Shown here one piece after another: positions 43,392-51,065 of a stretch of DNA of 64,000 bases (positions are counted from its first letter, which is position 1; every line of letters starts with the position of its first letter). The stretch comes from Clostridia bacterium (lineage in GTDB: Bacteria > Bacillota > Clostridia > Christensenellales > SZUA-584). The position numbers and the translations under genes are program-made. Location of the stretch: the NCBI GenBank assembly GCA_018648645.1, contig JABGQS010000014.1, positions 1 through 64,000 of the forward strand. Reading direction: 5' to 3'. A model generated the notes under the pieces. The model saw only the letters and a list, made by a program, of their open reading frames with translations, ran no database searches and was not told the origin of the DNA.

Positions 43392-45347
43392 ATGAGTAAT
43401 TTTTATGAAACTGAATTAGACGGGCTTTTTAATCAGGCACGCGATAATGGAAGGATTGAATTCATTTATACGTTAGTGAGAGTTTCTGGAATGGGAGAAG
43501 GAGAAGACAATCTTATTTCCCTGAAATTAGGCTTAGATAAGTTGGATAAAAATGAAGTTAAGAACATTGCTTTTTTTAACACTTGTAAATTAGCATTAAG
43601 TAGTGATATTTTTTTAGTATTGGTAAACTTAATTAATTGTTCCAATAAAAGATTTTTTGATTGCAATCCATTTTTTCATCTTCTAAGAAAAGATTCGTTA
43701 GAATTAATCGAGGCAACTCCTTTTGAGATAGTCTGCGAACTAGTTAATATTATTAAGAAAACTGACAAGGTAAAACTGCAACAAATAATGGAGAAAGTTT
43801 TCAATCAAGATGTATTAGATTATTTGCAATCTGATTTTTCATTTGAGAAATCAAAAGAATTGGAAGGGGCTTTAAAAGAACTTCGAGAATTTATAAAAGT
43901 TTTTATTGATTTATATTTTGAAATGCGGTTGAAATATAAGAATAATCAACGACTCTTCAAACGACAAAATTTCGAAGTAATAGAATTATTAATTGATGAG
44001 GTTTATAGATTAAATGGATTTAAAATGTATTTTTCTAATGGCACTTCAGCTCACTATATTAGAAATCTAGAAAATACGACATGTTCTAATGTTTTTTCAG
44101 GCAAAACAGTGAGTTTCTATTTAGGTAACGTTAGTGAATTGAAAAAAGAATATATGGTTGAAAATAAAAGATTATATGAAATTGGGCTCCCAGGAAAATT
44201 CAATAAGCATGGTGAGTGGAAACCTTTATTCTTTCCTGGAGATTCAGAACAATTTATTAAAGAAGCAAAATTAGTATCAGAAGACCAAGATGTGCAAGGT
44301 ATTTACTTTTATATGCTATGTACTGGTCATAGAGTAATAGAATTCATCGTTCGCACGACTCTAGAAATACCTTTGGAGTTTACACATCTAGGAGAAAAGT
44401 TCCATCTTTATAAGTGCCTAAAAGAGAATAATGAAAAGAGTTCAAACAGTACAATACAAATCTACGATGGATGGGTAGAATTAGAGACAGGTAGTATCCA
44501 GGAAATAGAAACGCAACTAAACGGGATAAGATATGCATTAAACGTTATTGGTTTTACATATCGTGTTTCTATTGATTGGCGAACTAAGTACAAAATAGCT
44601 GAAAATATGGAAGCTTTAGCAATTCCAACAAACGATGATTTGACAATACTAGACATGGTATTGAAAGAAATGTCTAGCGATGAGAAAGAAGTTTTCGTAT
44701 TAAGCTATGCTTTGGATTGGTACGTAAAAGGCAGAACAACAAAGAATATTCTAATAAGCTTCCTAAGCTATTATATAGCTTTAGAAAGCGTCGCATCAGC
44801 TATAGCGCGTGGTGATGTCGTTTTTGGATTAAACTATCAAAGTGAAAATAAGGGATTGCGTAAGGAAAGAAGAGAAAAAGGTATTCAGGATTTACATGAG
44901 CAATTCTATGAAAGTAATCCTATTCGCTTTGTTCAAGAAGCATATTTGAAATATGTTACTAGTATTACCGGAAACACTAAAAAAATTGCTGAACTAGTGC
45001 TCGGAGAAAATAGCGAAGAGGTTCAATTATTATTTGACAAAACAGGGGATAACGAACCTTCTTTACATCAAATCCGTGGGAAAATAGCTCATGGAGATAT
45101 AGCACTTCTATTAAAAAAAGATGTGGATCTTGTCATGAAACATCTACATGAGATTAGAAGTATTTCTTGGAAGTTTCTAATGAGGATAATTTTAAAACTC
45201 CAACCGACTGAAAATTTGCCAACTTGGTCCAATACATATAAAAGCGAATATAATATGGCTGATCCAAGGAGCACGCTTTGCTATAGTAATGAAAGTTTGT
45301 TACCAAAAGAAGTTGTATGGAATATCAAATCCGAATGGTTTGATTAA
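43392..45347 (+). CDS. large A+T-rich protein with C-terminal HEPN-like domain (ApeA-like candidate)
   Basis: 651 residues with codon and base use visibly richer in A+T than every neighbour. The N-terminal 400 residues have no motif I recognise. The C-terminal part (about 450-620) begins FLSYYIALESVASAI and contains R562-G-K-I-A-H567, matching the R-x4-6-H ribonuclease motif of HEPN domains, followed by a long helix. ApeA-type single-gene abortive-infection proteins end in such a domain; assignment here is tentative. No toxin-antitoxin partner is adjacent. It sits between a GNAT gene and the 3' end of a seven-tRNA operon, a usual place for acquired genes. AAAGGAAG precedes the ATG. Confidence 0.65.
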   Translation: MSNFYETELDGLFNQARDNGRIEFIYTLVRVSGMGEGEDNLISLKLGLDKLDKNEVKNIAFFNTCKLALSSDIFLVLVNLINCSNKRFFDCNPFFHLLRKDSLELIEATPFEIVCELVNIIKKTDKVKLQQIMEKVFNQDVLDYLQSDFSFEKSKELEGALKELREFIKVFIDLYFEMRLKYKNNQRLFKRQNFEVIELLIDEVYRLNGFKMYFSNGTSAHYIRNLENTTCSNVFSGKTVSFYLGNVSELKKEYMVENKRLYEIGLPGKFNKHGEWKPLFFPGDSEQFIKEAKLVSEDQDVQGIYFYMLCTGHRVIEFIVRTTLEIPLEFTHLGEKFHLYKCLKENNEKSSNSTIQIYDGWVELETGSIQEIETQLNGIRYALNVIGFTYRVSIDWRTKYKIAENMEALAIPTNDDLTILDMVLKEMSSDEKEVFVLSYALDWYVKGRTTKNILISFLSYYIALESVASAIARGDVVFGLNYQSENKGLRKERREKGIQDLHEQFYESNPIRFVQEAYLKYVTSITGNTKKIAELVLGENSEEVQLLFDKTGDNEPSLHQIRGKIAHGDIALLLKKDVDLVMKHLHEIRSISWKFLMRIILKLQPTENLPTWSNTYKSEYNMADPRSTLCYSNESLLPKEVVWNIKSEWFD

Positions 45348-45463
45348 AAAATAAACTTTAAGGATTATGGGAGCGAAGGGAGGTTACGCTAACCTAAACC
45401 CGACCAAACTGCCCACGCCTGAGCGTTAATATAACCAAAAACTAAACAAAAGCCACCTCACTA

Positions 45464-45488
45464 AAAACGTGCCACTGGCACGTTTTTT
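45464..45488. terminator. hairpin terminator containing the shared 17-bp palindrome
   Basis: ACGTGCCACTGGCACGT (45467-45483) flanked by AAA and TTTTTT, 120 bp after the HEPN gene. The identical 17-bp core lies at 848-864. Confidence 0.75.
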
Positions 45489-45508
45489 ATGCTACGCATA
45501 CCGTTCGC

Positions 45509-45524
45509 TTCGACTCCACCTCCC
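45509..45524. repeat. mirrored copy of the tRNA-Tyr 3' end
   Basis: TTCGACTCCACCTCCC is the exact inverse of 45577-45592 inside tRNA-Tyr, placed symmetrically across the tRNA terminator. The same layout exists for tRNA-Arg at 879-960. Confidence 0.9.
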
Positions 45525-45533
45525 GGAATCAGA

Positions 45534-45569
45534 AACGAAAAAAGCACCCCTTGGGGTGCTTTTCGTTTC
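45534..45569 (-). terminator. tRNA operon terminator
   Basis: AAACGAAAAAAGCACCCC and GGGTGCTTTTCGTTT around a short loop, right after the CCA of tRNA-Tyr. Confidence 0.85.
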
Positions 45570-45654
<85 letters not shown>

Positions 45655-45673
45655 AAAAAACACGCTAAGCGTG

Positions 45674-45750
45674 TGGAGCTGATGATGGGACTTGAACCCG
45701 CAACCTGCTCATTACAAGTGAGCTGCTCTGCCAAATTGAGCTACATCAGC
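45674..45750 (-). tRNA. tRNA-Thr (TGT)
   Basis: 77 nt; begins GCTGATGTAGCTCAA, anticodon TGT in ACTTGTAAT, discriminator T, encoded CCA. Confidence 0.95.
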
Positions 45751-45759
45751 AAAATACTT

Positions 45760-45835
45760 TGGTGCCTCAGGACAGAATCGAACTGTCGACACATGGATTT
45801 TCAGTCCATTGCTCTACCAACTGAGCTACCGAGGC
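45760..45835 (-). tRNA. tRNA-Phe (GAA)
   Basis: 76 nt; acceptor GCCTCGG/CTGAGGC with one G-T pair, anticodon GAA in ACTGAAAAT, encoded CCA. Confidence 0.95.
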
Positions 45836-45870
45836 ACGTAATGCGGTGGCTTTCACACCGCGTGTTTTTA

Positions 45871-45947
45871 TGGCGACCCGGAAGAGATTCGAACTCTCGA
45901 CCTCTAGCGTGACAGGCTAGCGTTCTAACCAGCTGAACTACCGGGCC
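45871..45947 (-). tRNA. tRNA-Asp (GTC)
   Basis: 77 nt; acceptor GGCCCGG/CCGGGTC, anticodon GTC in CCTGTCACG, discriminator G, encoded CCA. Confidence 0.95.
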
Positions 45948-45973
45948 ACGTGATTGTTTGCAGGCAAGCCTGC

Positions 45974-46050
45974 TGGTGGGGCCTCAGGGACTCGAACCCC
46001 GGACCGATCGGTTATGAGCCGATTGCTCTAACCAGCTGAGCTAAGGCCCC
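45974..46050 (-). tRNA. tRNA-Met (CAT), elongator; tRNA-Ile2 possible
   Basis: 77 nt; begins GGGGCCTTAGCTCAG, anticodon CAT in GCTCATAAC, encoded CCA. It is not an initiator type. Whether it is elongator Met or an Ile tRNA read after lysidine modification cannot be settled from one gene. Confidence 0.9.
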
Positions 46051-46078
46051 AAATACTTTGTCACTATTAAATAAAAAT

Positions 46079-46153
46079 TGGTGACCCCTAGGAGAGTTGA
46101 ACTCCTGTTACCGCCGTGAAAGGGCGGTGTCTTAACCACTTGACCAAGGGGCC
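46079..46153 (-). tRNA. tRNA-Glu (TTC)
   Basis: 75 nt; begins GGCCCCTTGGTCAAG, anticodon TTC in CCTTTCACG, encoded CCA. Confidence 0.95.
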
Positions 46154-46170
46154 ACATATATTGCGCATAC

Positions 46171-46247
46171 TGGTCGGGGTGAGAGGATTCGAACCTCCGG
46201 CCCCATGGTCCCAAACCATGTGCGCTACCAAACTGCGCTACACCCCG
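46171..46247 (-). tRNA. tRNA-Pro (TGG)
   Basis: 77 nt; begins CGGGGTGTAGCGCAG, anticodon TGG in GTTTGGGAC, encoded CCA. First gene of the minus-strand tRNA operon. Confidence 0.95.
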
Positions 46248-46270
46248 TCTAAGTTTTTGCAACGAAGTAT

Positions 46271-46299
46271 AATATACAATATTATCGGGTCAATGTCAA
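46271..46299 (-). promoter_or_regulatory. promoter of the tRNA operon
   Basis: Minus strand TTGACA (46294-46299), 17-bp spacer, TATATT (46271-46276), 24 bp before tRNA-Pro. Confidence 0.7.
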
Positions 46300-46383
46300 C
46301 AGATATTTACGCATTACGCTGTATTTTGTGCTATTGTGATTTTGCGGTTAAAAGCGCGCTACCAAATACTAAATATATTGTCA

Positions 46384-46412
46384 TTGATATATTATCACAG
46401 TAGTTATATAAT
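46384..46412 (+). promoter_or_regulatory. promoter of the Gfo/Idh/MocA gene
   Basis: TTGATA (46384-46389), 17-bp spacer, TATAAT (46407-46412). Confidence 0.65.
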
Positions 46413-46479
46413 TAGTATCACAAAGTAGCAAATAAGAGTAAAAAAGAGCTCGTACATTATTGAAAAGGCGGTAGACATC

Positions 46480-47484
46480 ATGATTAAATTGGGCGCAATC
46501 GGAGCCGGTATGATAGCCGGTGTCAACCTCGAAGCTATCCTGAATTTCGATGTGGAAGTGGTCGCAATCGCAAACAGGACTGTTAGCAGGGCGCAGGCGC
46601 TGGCAGACAAACTAGGCATAAAAGACGCGTTGTTCTACGCCGACTATAACGAGATGATTGCGAAGGAAAACCTCGATGCTGTGCTCATCACGCTCTCGCA
46701 CGACCTTCATTTAGACTCGTTCAAAGCGTGCGCCAACGCCGGAGTTGACGTTATCATCGAAAAACCGCTTGCGATGACGTTTGAGGAGTGCGAAGTCATA
46801 CAAGAGTTGGCTGAGAAAAACAACATCAAAGCTTGTGTCTGCCACACCCAGCGCTATAACCCGAGCATGGCGACAGCGCGGCACTTGATGGACACTATGG
46901 ACTTTGGCAAGGTGCACCACATAGACGACACAATGAGCATTTTCTATTACCACGACGAGCGCGCAGACTGGATGCTGAGCAAAGAAATCTCCGGCAACGG
47001 TCCGATGATAAACTACGGCGTGCATCAGTTCGATCGCGTATATTTTCTTAAAGGTGCTCTGCCCGACCCCAAATCGCTGTACGCGCAGCTGTCTTACTGC
47101 ATACCCGAGCAGGAGTGCATTTCGGCATACACCATCAGCGGAAGCGACAACGACGGGTTCACGTATAACTTCAGCTTCTCGGGGTATAGCGGTCCTGTGC
47201 TCGGCGGTACAGATGTGTTTTGCGAGAACGGCGTAATCCGCGTAATGGTGGGCGATTGTCCACGCTCCGGCGTGTTCTATAGCGTCGATAACGAACAGTT
47301 TAAAGAAGCACCGCTTTTGTACGAGAACAGCGAGATGTACAAGCATCAGTTCAAGGAAGCTGTGGCGTGTCTAAACGGCGAGGAAAACAAAGCAGTTGAT
47401 ATAAACTGGTCTGCGCAGATGGTACGCATGATTGATATATGTAACGAATCGGAAGCAAAGGAAACGGTAATTAAGGACTTTTAG
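46480..47484 (+). CDS. Gfo/Idh/MocA-family NAD(P)-dependent oxidoreductase
   Basis: 334 residues. Rossmann start IKLGAIGAGMIAGVN, the family lysine in VIIEKPLAMTFEE near 96, and the catalytic His in MINYGVHQFDRVYF near 182. Members oxidise or reduce sugars, inositols or sugar amines; the substrate cannot be read. AAAAGGCGG lies upstream of ATG46480. Confidence 0.88.
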   Translation: MIKLGAIGAGMIAGVNLEAILNFDVEVVAIANRTVSRAQALADKLGIKDALFYADYNEMIAKENLDAVLITLSHDLHLDSFKACANAGVDVIIEKPLAMTFEECEVIQELAEKNNIKACVCHTQRYNPSMATARHLMDTMDFGKVHHIDDTMSIFYYHDERADWMLSKEISGNGPMINYGVHQFDRVYFLKGALPDPKSLYAQLSYCIPEQECISAYTISGSDNDGFTYNFSFSGYSGPVLGGTDVFCENGVIRVMVGDCPRSGVFYSVDNEQFKEAPLLYENSEMYKHQFKEAVACLNGEENKAVDINWSAQMVRMIDICNESEAKETVIKDF

Positions 47485-47513
47485 TCTACAGTAGAAAGGA
47501 AACCACGAGTTCA

Positions 47514-48884
47514 TTGATAGAGACGGTAAAAGCAAAAATAGTGCAGAATAATCTAACATATTTTATAGAAACGTACGGATGCCAGATGAACACCCACGAC
47601 AGCGAGAAAATCTGTGGCATCTTGGAATCGATTGGGTACTGCCATGCACAAAGCAAAAAAGACGCTGATCTGATACTTTTCAACACGTGCTGTATCAGAG
47701 AGCACGCAGAAGAGCGACTTTACGGCAATATAGGCGCGCTAAAGCGTCACAAAGACAAAAAACCAAACGCGATAATCGGCGTTTGCGGTTGCATGACACA
47801 GCAGAAGGATACTGCAGAGGGGCTGCAAAAGCGCTTTAAGTTTGTCGATATCGTTTTTGGCACGAACAAGATTCATATGTTGCCCGACATGTTGCACGAT
47901 GTTATGATAGACGGCAAAAGGGCGGCGTACACCGACGAGGACGCAAGTATAAACGAAGGCGTGGCCACCAAGCGCAAAAGCAACGGCAGCGCATACGTCA
48001 ACATTATTTACGGATGCAACAATTATTGCACGTATTGCATAGTGCCATATGTGCGGGGGGCGGAGCGCAGCAGAAAATCTGCCGATATCCTCCGGGAAGT
48101 CAAAACACTTTGCAGCGAAGGGGTAAAAGAGATAACGCTGCTCGGGCAAAACGTGAACTCGTACGGCACGGATTTGCAAAACGACCTCTCTTTCCCACAG
48201 TTACTACGCGAGATTGACAAGCAGACCGACGTTAAACGTTTGCGGTTTATGACGTCGCACCCAAAAGACTTAACAGACGAGCTGCTTGCTTGCTACGGCG
48301 ATTTGCCAAGTCTGTGCGAGCACATACACCTGCCTGTGCAATCGGGCAGCAACAGCGTTCTCACTCGCATGAACCGCCGCTACACGCGCGAGCATTACAT
48401 AGGACTCACTGAGCAGCTTAGAGCGCGAGTGCCAAACATCTCGATTACCACCGACATTATTGTCGGGTTTCCGGGCGAGACGGAAGAGGAGTTTTCGCAG
48501 ACGATGGATTTAGCGGAGCAGATAGGCTTTGACTCGGCGTACACATTCGTTTACTCGAGCAGACCGGGTACCGCGGCGGCAGACATGAGCGATCATCTTG
48601 ATCAAGACACAAAGAGCGAGCGTCTTGCGCGGCTGAACGTAGTGATTAAAAGCAGCATGAGGGACAAGAACAGTCTTTATGACGGACAAATCGTAAAGGT
48701 GCTGGTAGACGGTGCCAGAAAACGCACTGATGGCGAGGTCGGCGGACGCACACGTACAGCGAAAACGGTAAACTTCTTAGGCGAAACATCGGACATAGGC
48801 AAGATTGTAAACGTGAGGATTAACAAAGTGAAAGTGCACACGCTGTACGGAGAGAAAATTGGCGAGGAAATGACAGATGCCTAA
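47514..48884 (+). CDS. miaB: tRNA methylthiotransferase MiaB
   Basis: 456 residues. UPF0004 domain with ETYGCQMNTHDSEK near 20 and the three cluster Cys; radical-SAM motif CNNYCTYCIVPYVRG near 165; C-terminal TRAM domain (VKVLVDGARK, AKTVNFLG). It adds the methylthio group to i6A37 of tRNAs, the base isopentenylated by MiaA, encoded at 55394-56413. TTG start; the ribosome site AGAAAGGAAA is about 15 bp upstream, so an alternative start is possible. Confidence 0.93.
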   Translation: MIETVKAKIVQNNLTYFIETYGCQMNTHDSEKICGILESIGYCHAQSKKDADLILFNTCCIREHAEERLYGNIGALKRHKDKKPNAIIGVCGCMTQQKDTAEGLQKRFKFVDIVFGTNKIHMLPDMLHDVMIDGKRAAYTDEDASINEGVATKRKSNGSAYVNIIYGCNNYCTYCIVPYVRGAERSRKSADILREVKTLCSEGVKEITLLGQNVNSYGTDLQNDLSFPQLLREIDKQTDVKRLRFMTSHPKDLTDELLACYGDLPSLCEHIHLPVQSGSNSVLTRMNRRYTREHYIGLTEQLRARVPNISITTDIIVGFPGETEEEFSQTMDLAEQIGFDSAYTFVYSSRPGTAAADMSDHLDQDTKSERLARLNVVIKSSMRDKNSLYDGQIVKVLVDGARKRTDGEVGGRTRTAKTVNFLGETSDIGKIVNVRINKVKVHTLYGEKIGEEMTDA

Positions 48885-50202
48885 CTACTACAGGAGCAGA
48901 AAAGTTATAATAATTATTATTGCGCTCATTGTGCTGCTAACATTAGTGGTTGGTGCGGGTGTCTATTACTATGTGAAAAGCAACAACACGGCGAAAAGAA
49001 TGAACGAGATAGATACTGAGGATTATTCGGTAAAAATGCTGTCAGCACAAAGCGAAAGCGCTGCGCAAGCAGTTGGCATTTCCGTTAAGGAGACAACAGG
49101 AGAGCAGCTTGGCGATGGTATATACATCACACCCATTGGCTTTCCGATTATCAGTTACAGCGATAAATGGCAGGGGAGTCGGTTGATTGAGATCTATGAC
49201 GAGCTGCTAAAGAACACGCACGGTGACGAAATCAACTACATTTCTAAGGTTGTTGTGCAGCCGGGGCTTTCTTCGATGGGCACAGCCGACAGCATCGTAG
49301 CGGGCACGCACTCTACCACGCAAGAGCGCTACATGGTGTTTTTTGACGTGCCGCTGCTGGCTCCAAGCTCGCTCGAGTACGGGTTTTCGTCAAAGCAGAG
49401 TGTGATAGAGCTGTTCGGCATGGACGAATATGACACCATAGAGCAGGCGGCCAAAACGATAGCGCACGAGTACGGACACCATTACACGATATTTTACTTT
49501 TTGGCTGACGAGGAAGGTGCGTTGAACTCGCAATACTATCAATTGCGTAACTTTGCCGATTTTGGACATCCGATATTTTTTAGTAACCAACAGGAATACC
49601 TTAATAATCACCAATGGAGTATATTTGAGCTTGCGGCAGAAGACTATGTGCAGCTGCTTGGAAGCGAAAACGCGAAGCAAGTCAAGTTCTACATGGACAT
49701 CTACGATGCGCTTCGTTCCAACGACGGCGAGGACTATTTTGCAACGGCTGATCAAACAACCTCCAACGTGTTCCCGCAGGAAAACCTGTTTGTTCCGCTT
49801 GCAGAGCAGGTTGAATCGCTGCGTGATTATTACTTTTCGTTTATTGACGCACAGAACGAAATGGAGCCACTTGAAACGGTCGATTTCAATTTGCAAATCA
49901 AGAAAAGAAGCTCATACGGTAACACGTATTATGATATAACATGGGATAATGTATACAGCGGCAAAGATGTGTTGTACACGCTAGTATGCTTTGACAAGGA
50001 TTATAACATCTTTTCGCCGATAAAAACGCTCTATGGAAACGAGAAGCCGATTGCACGAGTTGGCACCGTGTCAAGAGTGTCCGGAAGCACCCTATTAACG
50101 TACTCCAATACCGTTACTGACGAGGATAGATACTTCCGGCTGCACATCGTATTGCCGGACGGGCGAATCATCGCCTCAGAGTTTTTCTTTGTCGAGTTTT
50201 AA
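48877..50202 (+). CDS. membrane-anchored protein with HEYGH metalloprotease-like motif
   Basis: 441 residues. One N-terminal membrane span (about 10-32), the rest outside. AKTIAHEYGHHYTIFYF near 191 contains HExxH, the zinc site of many metalloproteases; a downstream third ligand is not obvious. C-terminal part (about 335-440) has beta-sandwich-like stretches (YYDITWDNVYSGKDVLYTLV). Overlaps the miaB stop by 8 bp and the next gene convergently by 4 bp. No family recognised. Confidence 0.65.
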   Translation: MPNYYRSRKVIIIIIALIVLLTLVVGAGVYYYVKSNNTAKRMNEIDTEDYSVKMLSAQSESAAQAVGISVKETTGEQLGDGIYITPIGFPIISYSDKWQGSRLIEIYDELLKNTHGDEINYISKVVVQPGLSSMGTADSIVAGTHSTTQERYMVFFDVPLLAPSSLEYGFSSKQSVIELFGMDEYDTIEQAAKTIAHEYGHHYTIFYFLADEEGALNSQYYQLRNFADFGHPIFFSNQQEYLNNHQWSIFELAAEDYVQLLGSENAKQVKFYMDIYDALRSNDGEDYFATADQTTSNVFPQENLFVPLAEQVESLRDYYFSFIDAQNEMEPLETVDFNLQIKKRSSYGNTYYDITWDNVYSGKDVLYTLVCFDKDYNIFSPIKTLYGNEKPIARVGTVSRVSGSTLLTYSNTVTDEDRYFRLHIVLPDGRIIASEFFFVEF

Positions 50203-50957
50203 GCTCGCCTGTTTCTCACACGCCTGATAATGAATATCAAAACAAGCGCAAGCGCAAAAGCGCCGGCGGCAGCGATGCCGATTCGCACAAACATGTCGCT
50301 TTGACTTTGCGTTTTTTGCAGCTGCTCATAAGCAAGTATATTTTCCGTATTGACGATAATTGCTCGCAGATTAATTTGAGTCGTATCACCGTACACTAAA
50401 TTCCAAGTACACTTCTGCCCATCTATTTCATCCGCATTGGTAGACTCGATCTCGCCGGGAAGCGAAACGCTGAAAGTATAAGTACCATTTTGTGCGCTCA
50501 TAAGAAGCTCGTCCAAATCCTGATCAGGGATGTCTTGAATCTCGTTTTGGCGGATTACGTCATCAATTGTAATGGAAGCGCTGAGGTAAAATGTATCGCT
50601 CTCATAGCTTGGTGTATACTCAAAAACGACATTTGTCAGCAGAGAATCGTCCGCTGTCAGCAAATCGGATAATCTTTTGGTGGCAATAGCTCTATCCTCG
50701 TAAATTACTGCTGATTTGCCGACTATTAGCACGCCCTCGTCCTGCAATTCAATTTGAGTGTCAATGCCTTTGCTCTCCCAAAAGCTCTTAATCGAATCTG
50801 CATATGTGCGCGCAGGCAGCTCCATATTGTCAATGTACACAGTGTAGCGCTGCGAGACAGCGTTGTTGTCACTCAGCCCATAGTACACCTGCGCATCTGC
50901 GCAAGAAGCACAAATCAAAACGATGAAAACGCTAAAACCTAAAATAATTTTTCTCAT
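50199..50957 (-). CDS. secreted protein with C-terminal membrane anchor (LppM/DUF3153-like)
   Basis: 252 residues. N-terminal signal MRKIILGFSVFIVLICASC, an extracellular domain (about 25-210) ending CTWNLVYGDTTQINLRAI, and one membrane span near 224-245 followed by a basic RRVRNRRA tail. The TWNLVYGD-type strand recalls the LppM/DUF3153 group. Function unknown. It is convergent with the HEYGH-protein gene, from which it could differ in target rather than belong to its operon. Start ATG50957 has AAGGGAT ahead. Confidence 0.65.
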   Translation of the reverse strand: MRKIILGFSVFIVLICASCADAQVYYGLSDNNAVSQRYTVYIDNMELPARTYADSIKSFWESKGIDTQIELQDEGVLIVGKSAVIYEDRAIATKRLSDLLTADDSLLTNVVFEYTPSYESDTFYLSASITIDDVIRQNEIQDIPDQDLDELLMSAQNGTYTFSVSLPGEIESTNADEIDGQKCTWNLVYGDTTQINLRAIIVNTENILAYEQLQKTQSQSDMFVRIGIAAAGAFALALVLIFIIRRVRNRRA

Positions 50958-51033
50958 GTTATCCCTTCAAAGCTCTAATAAAAAAATTATAGTGCAAAAC
51001 ACGAAAAAAAACAACAACAACAGATATTTGTGA

Positions 51034-51039
51034 TATAAT
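51034..51039 (+). promoter_or_regulatory. extended -10 of the mutS operon
   Basis: TGATATAAT; no good -35 is present, so the TG element likely compensates. Confidence 0.5.
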
Positions 51040-51065
51040 TGTAAAAACAAAACTGGAGCGGATAT

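Noticed and set aside
43392-45347. Prophage or integrative element around the HEPN gene
   Set aside because: No integrase, direct repeats or phage genes flank it; a tyrosine recombinase is 13 kb away in housekeeping DNA.
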